Of a DNA stretch of 64,000 nt, positions 28,082 to 36,360 are shown in pieces. Below the pieces are notes generated by a model. That model saw only the letters and a list, made by a program, of their open reading frames with translations, had not been told where the DNA came from and did not search any database. Each line of letters starts with the position of its first letter. Position 1 is the stretch's first letter. This stretch comes from Paracoccaceae bacterium (GTDB lineage Bacteria; Pseudomonadota; Alphaproteobacteria; Rhodobacterales; Rhodobacteraceae). The DNA is taken from the NCBI GenBank assembly GCA_902534325.1, contig CACAPQ010000004.1:17128-81127 (forward strand), in the 5' to 3' direction. The position numbers and the translations under genes are program-made.

Positions 28082-29463
28082 AGTACATATCTACTCGTGG
28101 GAAAGCTCCAGTTTTAAATTTTGAGGAAGCAATGTTAACTGGCCTCGCAAGAGACGGCGGTCTGTACGTTCCTCAATCAATCCCAAACTTTTCTCCAGAT
28201 GATATATCATCGATGTCAGATTTAAGTTATGAGGAGATAGCCTTTAAAGTTATATCGCCCTTTGTTGGAGATTGTTTTTCTGACGATGAATTAATCAAAA
28301 TCATAAAAAAAGCCTATACCGAATTTGGGCATATAGAGCGTGCTCCTCTTGTTGAATTAGAAAGTAACCATTTCCTTCTAGAATTATTTCATGGTCCAAC
28401 TCTGGCCTTTAAAGATTTTGCTATGCAACTAATTGGTCAGTTTTTTCAAGTTGCATTAGAACGTAAAAAATCAAGAGTAACCATTGTTGGTGCAACCAGT
28501 GGGGATACTGGTAGTGCTGCAATTGAAGCCTTTCGTGGCTTAGATGCCGTAGACGTTTTTATTTTATACCCTGATGGGCGTGTTTCAGATGTCCAGAGAA
28601 GGCAGATGACAACGCCTTCTGAAAATAATGTTCATGCAATTGCAATCAATGGTCATTTTGATGACTGCCAGGCCCGTTTGAAGGACATGTTCAATGATTT
28701 TGAGTTTCGAGATGGAGTGAATTTAGCTGGTGTTAATTCAATAAACTGGGCACGGGTTTTAGCCCAAGTCGTTTATTACTTTTCCTCAGCGGTTAAGCTG
28801 GGAGCTCCAAATAAAAAAATTAGTTTTAGCGTGCCTACTGGAAATTTTGGAGATATTTTTGCTGGTTTTATTGCAAAAAAAATGGGCCTCTCAATTGATC
28901 GCCTTGTGATAGCTACTAACCAAAACGATATTCTGCACAGATGCCTAAGTTCTGGTGTTTATAAAACAGATAGAGTTTTACCAAGCATAAGCCCATCTAT
29001 GGATATCCAAGTGAGTTCCAACTTTGAGCGAGCGCTTTTTTATGCCACGGATTGTAATGGTAGTGAAGTTTCGAATTTGATGGAGCAACTCAAAAGCACC
29101 GGTCAATTCACTATTTCTGGAAGTGTTTTAGAAATAGTGCGAGAAAATTTTGATAGTGGGAGGGCTTCTGAAGATGAAACTCATTCTGAGATCGCTTATA
29201 ATTACCAAAAGCATTCTGAATTGCTGTGTCCTCATTCCGCCATAGGTGTGCTGGCTGCAAGAAAACAGCGTAAAATTGGTACTCCTATGGTTACACTTGC
29301 TACTGCCCATCCAGCTAAATTTCCAACAGCTGTTAAAAATGCAACATCAGTATTTCCTGAGTTGCCGTCTCGCATGGCTAATCTATTTGATCTTGATGAG
29401 AGAATAACAAACGTTGAAAATAATCTTCAATCCATCCAAGCTTTTGTAAAGGAACGGATATAA
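28078..29463 (+). CDS. thrC: Threonine synthase
   Basis: ThrC converts O-phosphohomoserine to threonine. The 461-residue fold-II PLP enzyme has MKYISTRGKAPVLNFEEAML, GGLYVP, the PLP-lysine motif HGPTLAFKDFAMQL, and the phosphate-binding GATSGDTGSAAIEAF. The length and the central NSINWARVLAQVVYYF are of the long bacterial/yeast type. The gene overlaps the surf1 stop by 4 bases and is followed 2 bases later by the M16 peptidase gene; surf1-thrC-pitrilysin is a conserved alphaproteobacterial order. Confidence 0.96.
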   Translation: MKYISTRGKAPVLNFEEAMLTGLARDGGLYVPQSIPNFSPDDISSMSDLSYEEIAFKVISPFVGDCFSDDELIKIIKKAYTEFGHIERAPLVELESNHFLLELFHGPTLAFKDFAMQLIGQFFQVALERKKSRVTIVGATSGDTGSAAIEAFRGLDAVDVFILYPDGRVSDVQRRQMTTPSENNVHAIAINGHFDDCQARLKDMFNDFEFRDGVNLAGVNSINWARVLAQVVYYFSSAVKLGAPNKKISFSVPTGNFGDIFAGFIAKKMGLSIDRLVIATNQNDILHRCLSSGVYKTDRVLPSISPSMDIQVSSNFERALFYATDCNGSEVSNLMEQLKSTGQFTISGSVLEIVRENFDSGRASEDETHSEIAYNYQKHSELLCPHSAIGVLAARKQRKIGTPMVTLATAHPAKFPTAVKNATSVFPELPSRMANLFDLDERITNVENNLQSIQAFVKERI

Positions 29464-29465
29464 AT

Positions 29466-30731
29466 ATGAGCGTAAATCATCATACACTAAATAACGGGTT
29501 CCAAGTAATCACGGAAAATATGCCCGGTCTTAAATCCGCTTCTCTTGGAATTTGGATTTCTGCTGGAGGTCGGCACGAGCGGCTTGAGCAAAACGGTATT
29601 GCCCATTTTCTGGAACATATGGCTTTCAAGGGAACAAAAACAAAGTCAGCCTTGGATATAGCAGAAGCGATTGAGAATGTAGGAGGGTACATAAATGCCT
29701 ACACTTCAAGAGAAACAACAGCATACTTTGTTAGAGTTTTAAATGAGGATGTTGAAATGGCAGCTAATATACTGGCTGACATTTTGAGGAATTCTGTGTT
29801 TGACAAACGTGAAGTCGACGTCGAGCGCGGGGTTATATTGCAAGAAATTGGTCAAACTTTAGATACACCAGATGATATAGTATTTGATTGGTTGCAAGAA
29901 ACCGCTTATCCTGAGCAGTCTTTAGGACGATCTATTCTTGGGCCTAGTGAGAATATTTCAAGGTTCTCTAGAGAAGATTTGTCCGCCTTTGTAAGCGAGC
30001 ATTATAGTCCCGATAGAATGATTCTTTCTGCGGCTGGTGGGATTGATCATGATACGCTTTGCAAGCTTGCTGAGAAAGCTTTCGGTGATCTGCAAAAGCC
30101 GAAATTATTCCATCAACCTATGGCTGCAGCTTTTTCAGGTGGAGAATTCAGGAGGGATAAAAAACTCGAGCAAGCTCATTTCGCTTTAGCGTTTGAAAGC
30201 CCAAGTTATAGAAGCCGTGATATCTACACCGCCCAGGTTTATTCGATAGCGCTTGGTGGTGGTATGTCCTCAAGATTATTTCAACAGATTAGAGAAAAGC
30301 GTGGGCTTTGCTACTCGATTTTTGCACAAGCGGGGGCCTTTTCTGATACAGGCTTTACTACTATTTACGCAGGTACGTCGGCAGAGCAAATACCTGATTT
30401 GGCAAATTTGACAGTTAATGAGCTCAAAAGAGTAGCTTTGGATCTTTCAGAAGCTGAAGTTACTAGAGCTAGATCGCAAATGAAGGCTGGTTTATTAATG
30501 GGCTTGGAAAGTCCCTCGAGCAGGGCTGAAAGGCTCGCGAGAATGATTCAAATTTGGGGTAAAGTTCCCAGTTTAGATGAGACAATTGAAAAGATCGATT
30601 CAGTAAACTTAGAAAAAGTGAGGACCTATGCTGAACATGTGATAACACGAGCTAAGTTTGCAATGGCTCTTTACGGTCCCATCTCATCGGCACCGGCGCT
30701 GCAAGAATTGGATGCACTTAGAGCGGCTTAA
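29466..30731 (+). CDS. M16-family zinc peptidase (processing-peptidase beta-like)
   Basis: The 421-residue product carries the inverted zinc motif HxxEH as HFLEHMAFKG near residue 50 and the distal Glu in VERGVILQEIGQ, with GGRHE, FQQIREKRGLCYSI and the C-terminal half domain of M16B peptidases. It resembles the mitochondrial processing peptidase beta subunit and bacterial pitrilysins of similar size. Its bacterial substrates are not well defined. The stop overlaps the next start codon (TAATG), so it is coupled to the acetyltransferase gene. Confidence 0.9.
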   Translation: MSVNHHTLNNGFQVITENMPGLKSASLGIWISAGGRHERLEQNGIAHFLEHMAFKGTKTKSALDIAEAIENVGGYINAYTSRETTAYFVRVLNEDVEMAANILADILRNSVFDKREVDVERGVILQEIGQTLDTPDDIVFDWLQETAYPEQSLGRSILGPSENISRFSREDLSAFVSEHYSPDRMILSAAGGIDHDTLCKLAEKAFGDLQKPKLFHQPMAAAFSGGEFRRDKKLEQAHFALAFESPSYRSRDIYTAQVYSIALGGGMSSRLFQQIREKRGLCYSIFAQAGAFSDTGFTTIYAGTSAEQIPDLANLTVNELKRVALDLSEAEVTRARSQMKAGLLMGLESPSSRAERLARMIQIWGKVPSLDETIEKIDSVNLEKVRTYAEHVITRAKFAMALYGPISSAPALQELDALRAA

Positions 30732-31321
30732 TGTTTTCATTTAGGCAAACAATTAAAATCAAGACAAGTCGGTTGATACTCAGGCCGCCCATGCATTTTG
30801 ATTTTAAGAAATGGAAAGAAGTTCGTTATTCGAGCAAAGAGTTTTTAACGCCTTGGGAACCTAAATGGAATTCGGATCATTTAACACGGAAATCATTTTC
30901 AAACAGAGTTTATTGGTCAAAGAAGGCGATTAATCAAGGTACTGGATTGCCATTATTTCTTTTTGATAGTGCCACAGATGAATTATATGGAGCTATTACA
31001 CTTGATAATATTCGACGGGGCCCGACGCAAAGTGGAACCTTGGGATACTGGATTGGTGAAAAATACGCTCGTCGCGGTTACATGACAGAGGCAATTAATG
31101 CAATTGTACAATATGCCTTTATGGATCTTGACCTGAGTCGGATCGAGAGCGCTTGTTTGGCTGATAACAAACCGTCTAGGGGTGTTCTTGAGAAATGTGG
31201 CTTTAAATATGAAGGTGTCGCTCAGGCCTATATCCAGATCAATGGGCGCTGGCGAACGCATGTTTTATATTCTGCACTCCGCTATGATCGAAGGGGTAAA
31301 ACCTCTGCGGGAGTTGAGTGA
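30731..31321 (+). CDS. GNAT-family N-acetyltransferase (RimJ/RimL-like)
   Basis: A 196-residue GNAT protein. It shows the N-terminal strand KIKTSRLILRPPMHFDF, the GTLGYWIGEKYARRGYMTEAINAIVQYAF segment with the acetyl-CoA loop (RRGYM), and the late RIESACLADNKPSRGVLEKCGFKYEG strand-helix motif. These are the marks of the RimJ/RimL subgroup that acetylates protein N-termini, especially ribosomal proteins. The target cannot be told from sequence. It overlaps the M16 peptidase gene by one base. Confidence 0.85.
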   Translation: MFSFRQTIKIKTSRLILRPPMHFDFKKWKEVRYSSKEFLTPWEPKWNSDHLTRKSFSNRVYWSKKAINQGTGLPLFLFDSATDELYGAITLDNIRRGPTQSGTLGYWIGEKYARRGYMTEAINAIVQYAFMDLDLSRIESACLADNKPSRGVLEKCGFKYEGVAQAYIQINGRWRTHVLYSALRYDRRGKTSAGVE

Positions 31322-31341
31322 AAAATTATTGAGGAAAAAAC

Positions 31342-32760
31342 GTGGCTTTAAAACCGGTAACGGAAGAATTTATTAATGAGCTGAAATTAGGTTTATCTCC
31401 TGGGGCAGTGTTGGCTGTTCCTGATAACTATTTATCAGAACCTCGCTCTAGGTGGCGAGGGATTAGTTCAATTATTGTTTTACCCCAGAATGTTAAAGAA
31501 GTTTCAGACATAGTTAGTTTGGCTAACGCGCAAAATATCCCAATTATTCCTTACGGTGGTGGTACAGGGTTAGTCGGTGGGCAGATACAAGATAAAGGAC
31601 CTTCAGGCATTCTATTATCTTTGGAACGAATGAATAAGATAACGTCTCTGAATTTAGATGAAAATGTAATTACTGTGGAAGCTGGTGTGATTTTGTCAAA
31701 TTTAAGAGACGCAGCAGAAGAAGTGAAAAGAATATTTCCCCTTTCCCTGGCTTCTGAGGGAACAGCCCAAATAGGTGGAAATCTAGCAACAAATGCAGGT
31801 GGTGTTAATGTGCTGAGATATGGAAGCACCAGAAATTTATGCCTCGGTCTAGAAGTGGTTTTTGCAGATGGCTCGATTTGGAATGGATTGTCACGGCTCC
31901 ATAAAGATAATACTGGTTATGACCTTAAAAATTTAATCATAGGCTCAGAGGGAACCCTAGGAATTATTACTGCAGCAACGATGAAGCTATTTCCAAAACC
32001 ACTAGAGCATACCGTGGCTCTAATTGCGGTTAAGTCTCCTAAGGATGCTCTAAGGTTACTTTCTGTGACAAAAGATTATTTTGGTGAAACAATTTCTGCT
32101 TTTGAGTTGATTAATAAAATGGGCATCGATTTTTTTAATGAAACAAAAGTGGAAGTTAAAGTTCCCTTCTCTAAAATTCCGGAGTGGATGGTGCTATTGG
32201 ATATTGGGCACCCTGGACGAAATAGTGCAGAGAAAAACACAAATGATTATTTTGAAAATATTTTGAGTGGTGGGCTTGCAGTAGATGGCGTGCTTGCAGA
32301 AAACGTTGGTCAGCAAAATGATTTATGGGCACTTCGTGAAAATATTCCAGAAGCCAATCGACGAATTGGGTCTATATCAAGTCATGATATTTCTTTGCCA
32401 TTATCAACAGTAAGTACATTTATTGATGAGGCTAGGATTGAAATTTCAAAACTTGGTAACTTTAGAATAAATTGTTTTGGCCACTTAGGAGACGGAAACC
32501 TTCACTTTAATATTTTCCCAAACAAAGGGGAAAAACGAGAAGACTATAATCATATAAGGCCAGAAATTAAGACGACCATCCATGACCTTGTTCATCTACA
32601 TCGAGGTTCTGTAAGTGCAGAACATGGAATAGGGCGATTAAAGATAAATGATTTAGTAAAGTATTCTGACCCAATTAAACTAAAGCTTAATAAGTCAATT
32701 AAAGCAGTTATGGATCCAAAGGGTATATTAAATCCAGGAGTGATTTTTGTATCCAACTAA
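31342..32760 (+). CDS. FAD-binding oxidoreductase of the GlcD / D-2-hydroxyglutarate dehydrogenase type
   Basis: A 472-residue PCMH-type flavoprotein (vanillyl-alcohol oxidase fold): the FAD-binding IIPYGGGTGLVGGQ and GGNLATNAGGVNVLRYGSTRNLCLGLEVV motifs lie in the N-terminal half. The C-terminal substrate/metal domain has NCFGHLGDGNLHFNIFP and SAEHGIGRLK. Family members oxidise D-2-hydroxy acids (glycolate, D-lactate, D-2-hydroxyglutarate). No glcE or glcF genes follow, so a one-subunit D-2-hydroxyacid dehydrogenase is more likely than glycolate oxidase. GTG start at 31342 with AGGAAAAAAC upstream. Confidence 0.85.
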   Translation: MALKPVTEEFINELKLGLSPGAVLAVPDNYLSEPRSRWRGISSIIVLPQNVKEVSDIVSLANAQNIPIIPYGGGTGLVGGQIQDKGPSGILLSLERMNKITSLNLDENVITVEAGVILSNLRDAAEEVKRIFPLSLASEGTAQIGGNLATNAGGVNVLRYGSTRNLCLGLEVVFADGSIWNGLSRLHKDNTGYDLKNLIIGSEGTLGIITAATMKLFPKPLEHTVALIAVKSPKDALRLLSVTKDYFGETISAFELINKMGIDFFNETKVEVKVPFSKIPEWMVLLDIGHPGRNSAEKNTNDYFENILSGGLAVDGVLAENVGQQNDLWALRENIPEANRRIGSISSHDISLPLSTVSTFIDEARIEISKLGNFRINCFGHLGDGNLHFNIFPNKGEKREDYNHIRPEIKTTIHDLVHLHRGSVSAEHGIGRLKINDLVKYSDPIKLKLNKSIKAVMDPKGILNPGVIFVSN

Positions 32761-32808
32761 TGAGACTAAGAAATGAACCTGACATTTTAAGTTTTGCTGT
32801 TTAAAATT

Positions 32809-33183
32809 TTAGCTTTGTTCAGAATTATTTTGTAAACGCTTTAAATGGGACTTATAAAGTATTGGTGCCAGAATTTTGTCATAAATAAATGCCGCTATTT
32901 CCCTTACTATAGGAAAATTGGTCAAAATCGCCAAAATTTTATATCTGGGCATTTCTTCCCAAAGTTTTCGGAAAGCTGGCAAGCCATGGATAACTTGTCC
33001 ATCTGATATTACATGTAGGCGCTTTGCACCTTGATCTTTGCTGACGCCATAAAGTGATAAATCAGTCTCACCTAATTTATCAAAATAAAGTTCAATACCT
33101 TTTTTCTCCGCATACTTTCTGTAGTGGCAGATTTCCGCGTTGCAAATTGGACAGTCTTCATTAAATAAAATTCTGATACTCAT
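32809..33183 (-). CDS. DCC-family (DUF393) thiol-disulfide oxidoreductase-like protein
   Basis: A 124-residue protein starting MSIRILFNEDCPICNAEICHY, which has the DxCPxC motif (Cys12, Cys15) typical of DUF393/YuxK proteins. It then shows a thioredoxin-like pattern and the conserved RLHVISDGQVIHGLPAFRKLW. Biochemical function is not established for the family. It is downstream of rimO on the same strand, 59 bases away, and convergent with the GlcD-type gene. Confidence 0.8.
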   Translation of the reverse strand: MSIRILFNEDCPICNAEICHYRKYAEKKGIELYFDKLGETDLSLYGVSKDQGAKRLHVISDGQVIHGLPAFRKLWEEMPRYKILAILTNFPIVREIAAFIYDKILAPILYKSHLKRLQNNSEQS

Positions 33184-33242
33184 GAGGAGTAGGTAGATTT
33201 AGACAGTCATATAGCAAGTTTTGGGATTAGATTTTCAAACTG

Positions 33243-34625
33243 CTAAGATTTTTGATCATCTGAAATAGTCCCCCAAAGGTCATAATCACCTGATGCTGTC
33301 ACATTGACTTTGACAATGTCACCCACGTGAATTTTTTCAAAATTGTCCTCAATAAAAAGGTTTCCATCAATTTCTGGCGCATCAGCTTTTGTTCTGCAGA
33401 TTGCGCCTTCCTCATCGATTTCATCAACAATTACATCAATCTCTTTACCAATTTTTTTGGCAAGCTTTTTAGTAGATATTTCCAATGCCTTTTCCATAAA
33501 AACTTCCCACCGATGTTGTTTAACTTCCTCAGATATTTGATGTGCCAAGGCATTAGACCTAGCCCCTTCAACATTTTCATACTTAAAACATCCTACGCGA
33601 TCTAGTTGAGCTTCATCCAGCCAATCGATAAGCGTGTTAAATTCATCCTCAGTTTCGCCTGGATAACCTACTATAAATGTTGATCTAAGGGTGATTTCTG
33701 GGCAGATCGACCGCCATCTTTTTATTTCTTCTAAAGTGCTTACCGAAGCAGCAGGTCTTGCCATTCGCTTTAAAACTGCTGGATGGGCATGTTGGAAAGG
33801 AATATCCAGGTAAGGTAGTATCAAGCCATCTGCCATCAGTGGGATGAGTTCACGAACATGCGGGTATGGATAAACATAATGTAGACGCACCCAAGCTCCA
33901 AGTTTTCCCAAGTCATTAGCCAAGTCTTTAATATGAGACCTATGACCTTTCTCGCGTGAATATTTTAAATCTAACCCAAAAGCACTTGTGTCTTGCGATA
34001 TTACGAGAAGCTCTTTCACTCCATTATCAACTAGTTTTGTGGCTTCGTGAACTATTGCGTGTGCTGGTCGTGACTTTAAACTGCCTCTCATGTCTGGGAT
34101 TATGCAAAACTTGCACTTATGATTGCATCCTTCTGAAATCTTTAAATAGCTAAAGTGGCGAGGAGTTAATTTAACTCCAGTTTCAGGAAGTAAATCTATA
34201 AAGGGATCAGGTTTCGGTGGTACTATCTGATGAACTGCATCCAAAACATTTTCATATTGATGCGGCCCAGTTACAGCTAGAACACGAGGATGGGTTCCAG
34301 TTATAAATTCTGGTTCGGCTCCCAAACACCCCGTAACGATAACTCGTCCATTCTCATTAATTGCTTCACCAATTGCATCTAAACTTTCAGCTTTTGCACT
34401 GTCTAAAAACCCACAAGTGTTTACTATTACAGCGTCGGCTCCCGTGTAATCAGGTGAGATGCCATACCCTTCCGCACGTAGCCTGGTAAGGATTCTTTCA
34501 CTATCAACAAGTGCTTTAGGGCATCCTAATGAAACCATCCCGATGTTTGGTTGTTCAGAGCTTCTCTCACTTTTTAAAGATACTCTCGCTTGGTCAGGCC
34601 TTTTTAATGAAGGATTAGTTCTCAT
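33243..34625 (-). CDS. rimO: Ribosomal protein S12 methylthiotransferase RimO
   Basis: RimO inserts a methylthio group on an aspartate of ribosomal protein S12. The 460-residue protein has the N-terminal MTTase domain with three cluster cysteines (Cys35 in [12 protein letters not shown], Cys71 in [10 protein letters not shown], Cys100 in TGCLGAEP). The radical-SAM triad is [13 protein letters not shown] (Cys167, 171, 174), and a C-terminal TRAM domain ends in DYDLWG. The CPKALVDSE variant separates RimO from the tRNA enzyme MiaB. Confidence 0.95.
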   Translation of the reverse strand: MRTNPSLKRPDQARVSLKSERSSEQPNIGMVSLGCPKALVDSERILTRLRAEGYGISPDYTGADAVIVNTCGFLDSAKAESLDAIGEAINENGRVIVTGCLGAEPEFITGTHPRVLAVTGPHQYENVLDAVHQIVPPKPDPFIDLLPETGVKLTPRHFSYLKISEGCNHKCKFCIIPDMRGSLKSRPAHAIVHEATKLVDNGVKELLVISQDTSAFGLDLKYSREKGHRSHIKDLANDLGKLGAWVRLHYVYPYPHVRELIPLMADGLILPYLDIPFQHAHPAVLKRMARPAASVSTLEEIKRWRSICPEITLRSTFIVGYPGETEDEFNTLIDWLDEAQLDRVGCFKYENVEGARSNALAHQISEEVKQHRWEVFMEKALEISTKKLAKKIGKEIDVIVDEIDEEGAICRTKADAPEIDGNLFIEDNFEKIHVGDIVKVNVTASGDYDLWGTISDDQKS

Positions 34626-34820
34626 CTTACTTGTAGTAGCAGATATTTGTCGAAGTAAAAGCCCATTAGATTTTTGTCTTTTTATTCATCAGCAAGGATT
34701 ATATTTAAGTTAAACGAATAACAAAAACTAGTCGAAAAGATCTGTATTTTTGTCGTTTGTCAGACTTGATTTTATTTATAAAAATTGATCAACTGATGAT
34801 CTGCGTCACCGAGGTTAAAT

Positions 34821-36074
34821 ATGCGATTTTCTGGATTAAAAATATTGAAAGAAGGTTTAACTGGAAATAAAGGTTGGACTAATCATTGGCGGGATCCAGA
34901 GCCTAAACAGGAGTATGATATTCTAATAATTGGCGGCGGTGGGCATGGCCTGTCCACTGCATATTATCTAGCAAAAAATCACGGTTTAAAGAATATAGCT
35001 GTTCTAGAAAAAGGTTACCTAGGAGGAGGTAATGTGGGACGGAATACAACAATTGTTAGAGCAAATTACTTTTTGCCAGGCAATTCGGAGTTTTATTCTC
35101 ACTCTCTTAAACTTTGGGAAGGCCTGGAACATGATTTGAATTATAATGTTATGCATTCTCAAAGAGGATTGATAAATTTGTTTCATTCGGATGGGCAGAG
35201 AGATGCTTTTGCAAGGCGTGGCAATGCAATGATAAATCAGGGTGACGATGCTATCTTATTGGATAGAGATGGTGTTCGAGATCTATTACCTTACTTAGAC
35301 TTCGAACAGACACGGTTCCCTATCTATGGAGGTTTATATCATCCTAGAGGCGGTTCTGCCCGACATGATGCTGTTGCATGGGGATATGCTCGGGGCGCGG
35401 ATACTCGTGGTGTGGATTTGATCCAAAACTGCGAGGTTACAGGTATAGATATAGAGCAAGGTCGCGTTACTAGTGTGCAAACAACTCGCGGCACTATTAA
35501 TGCCAAAAAAGTTGGTATTGTGGTTGCAGGGCGCTCTGGGCAATTGGCTGCTATGGCAGGAATGAGATTACCTATAGAGAGCCATATTCTGCAGGCTTTT
35601 GTTACTGAGGGTTTAAAGCCATGTATAGATCATGTTGTTAGTTTTGGAATGGGCCATTTTTATATTAGTCAGTCAGATAAGGGTGGATTAGTATTTGGTG
35701 GAGATCTTGATTTTTACGCTTCTTATGCTCAGCGAGGAAACTTACCAATGAAAGAGCACGTTATGGAAGCCGGCATGACCTTAATGCCTATGATTGGAAA
35801 AGCTCGTGTTTTACGATCCTGGGGGGGGATTATGGATATGACGCCAGATGGTTCTCCGATAATCGATAAAACCGAAATAGATGGTTTATATATTGATTGT
35901 GGCTGGTGCTATGGTGGATTTAAAGCAGTTCCTGCCTCTGGTTATTGCTTTGCTCATTTAATTGCTACTGACCAACATCATGAAGTAGCAAGTGGTTTTC
36001 GGTTGAACAGGTTCAAAACGGGTTACGGTTTGATTGATGAAGAGGGCACTGGCTCTCAACACAATCTGCATTAG
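34821..36074 (+). CDS. soxB: Sarcosine oxidase beta subunit
   Basis: Beta subunit of heterotetrameric sarcosine oxidase (a different gene from the sulfur-oxidation soxB at 51447). It holds FAD and oxidises sarcosine to glycine plus a methylene group. The 417-residue product has the dinucleotide motif ILIIGGGGHGLSTAYYLAK, GGGNVGRNTTIVRANY, which lies near the covalent FMN histidine site of the family, and WGGIMDMTPDGSPIIDKT near the end. GAGG lies 7 bases before the ATG. It opens the operon beta-delta-alpha-gamma. Confidence 0.95.
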   Translation: MRFSGLKILKEGLTGNKGWTNHWRDPEPKQEYDILIIGGGGHGLSTAYYLAKNHGLKNIAVLEKGYLGGGNVGRNTTIVRANYFLPGNSEFYSHSLKLWEGLEHDLNYNVMHSQRGLINLFHSDGQRDAFARRGNAMINQGDDAILLDRDGVRDLLPYLDFEQTRFPIYGGLYHPRGGSARHDAVAWGYARGADTRGVDLIQNCEVTGIDIEQGRVTSVQTTRGTINAKKVGIVVAGRSGQLAAMAGMRLPIESHILQAFVTEGLKPCIDHVVSFGMGHFYISQSDKGGLVFGGDLDFYASYAQRGNLPMKEHVMEAGMTLMPMIGKARVLRSWGGIMDMTPDGSPIIDKTEIDGLYIDCGWCYGGFKAVPASGYCFAHLIATDQHHEVASGFRLNRFKTGYGLIDEEGTGSQHNLH

Positions 36075-36087
36075 AGGAAAAAATGTT

Positions 36088-36360
36088 ATGAGAATCCCGT
36101 GCCCTATATGTGGAGAAAGAGATCGACGAGAATTTTATTATGTAGGTGATGCAGAAATAGTTAATAGACCATCTCCTGACGCTTCAGAAGATTTATGGAA
36201 TGATTATCTACACAATCGCGAAAATCCAGCAGGTGTCACGAAAGATTTGTGGTATCATGAAAGTGGATGTAACTCCTGGTTAATAGTAACCCGTAATACT
36301 GTAACACATGAGGTTGAGTCGGCCGAATTGACAGTTGATATAAAGGGTGATTTGTCGTGA
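36088..36360 (+). CDS. soxD: Sarcosine oxidase delta subunit
   Basis: The small zinc-binding subunit of heterotetrameric sarcosine oxidase, 90 residues from the ATG at 36088 (MRIPCPICGERDRREFYY). The CPxCG pair, and the downstream YHESGCNSWL with His and Cys, are the expected zinc ligands. The ribosome-binding site GAGGAAAAAATGTT lies just upstream. An in-frame start at 36034 would overlap the beta gene and lacks family sequence. The stop overlaps the alpha start as GTGA. Confidence 0.93.
   Translation: MRIPCPICGERDRREFYYVGDAEIVNRPSPDASEDLWNDYLHNRENPAGVTKDLWYHESGCNSWLIVTRNTVTHEVESAELTVDIKGDLS

Noticed and set aside
32780..32815. AT-only hairpin between the GlcD-type and DCC genes as a terminator
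   Set aside because: The stem is seven A-T pairs at most and has no G-C core, too weak to call.
34626..34820. tRNA or small RNA gene in the rimO / sarcosine oxidase gap
   Set aside because: No cloverleaf, no paired arms and no T-loop sequence were visible; only AT-rich promoter-like DNA.
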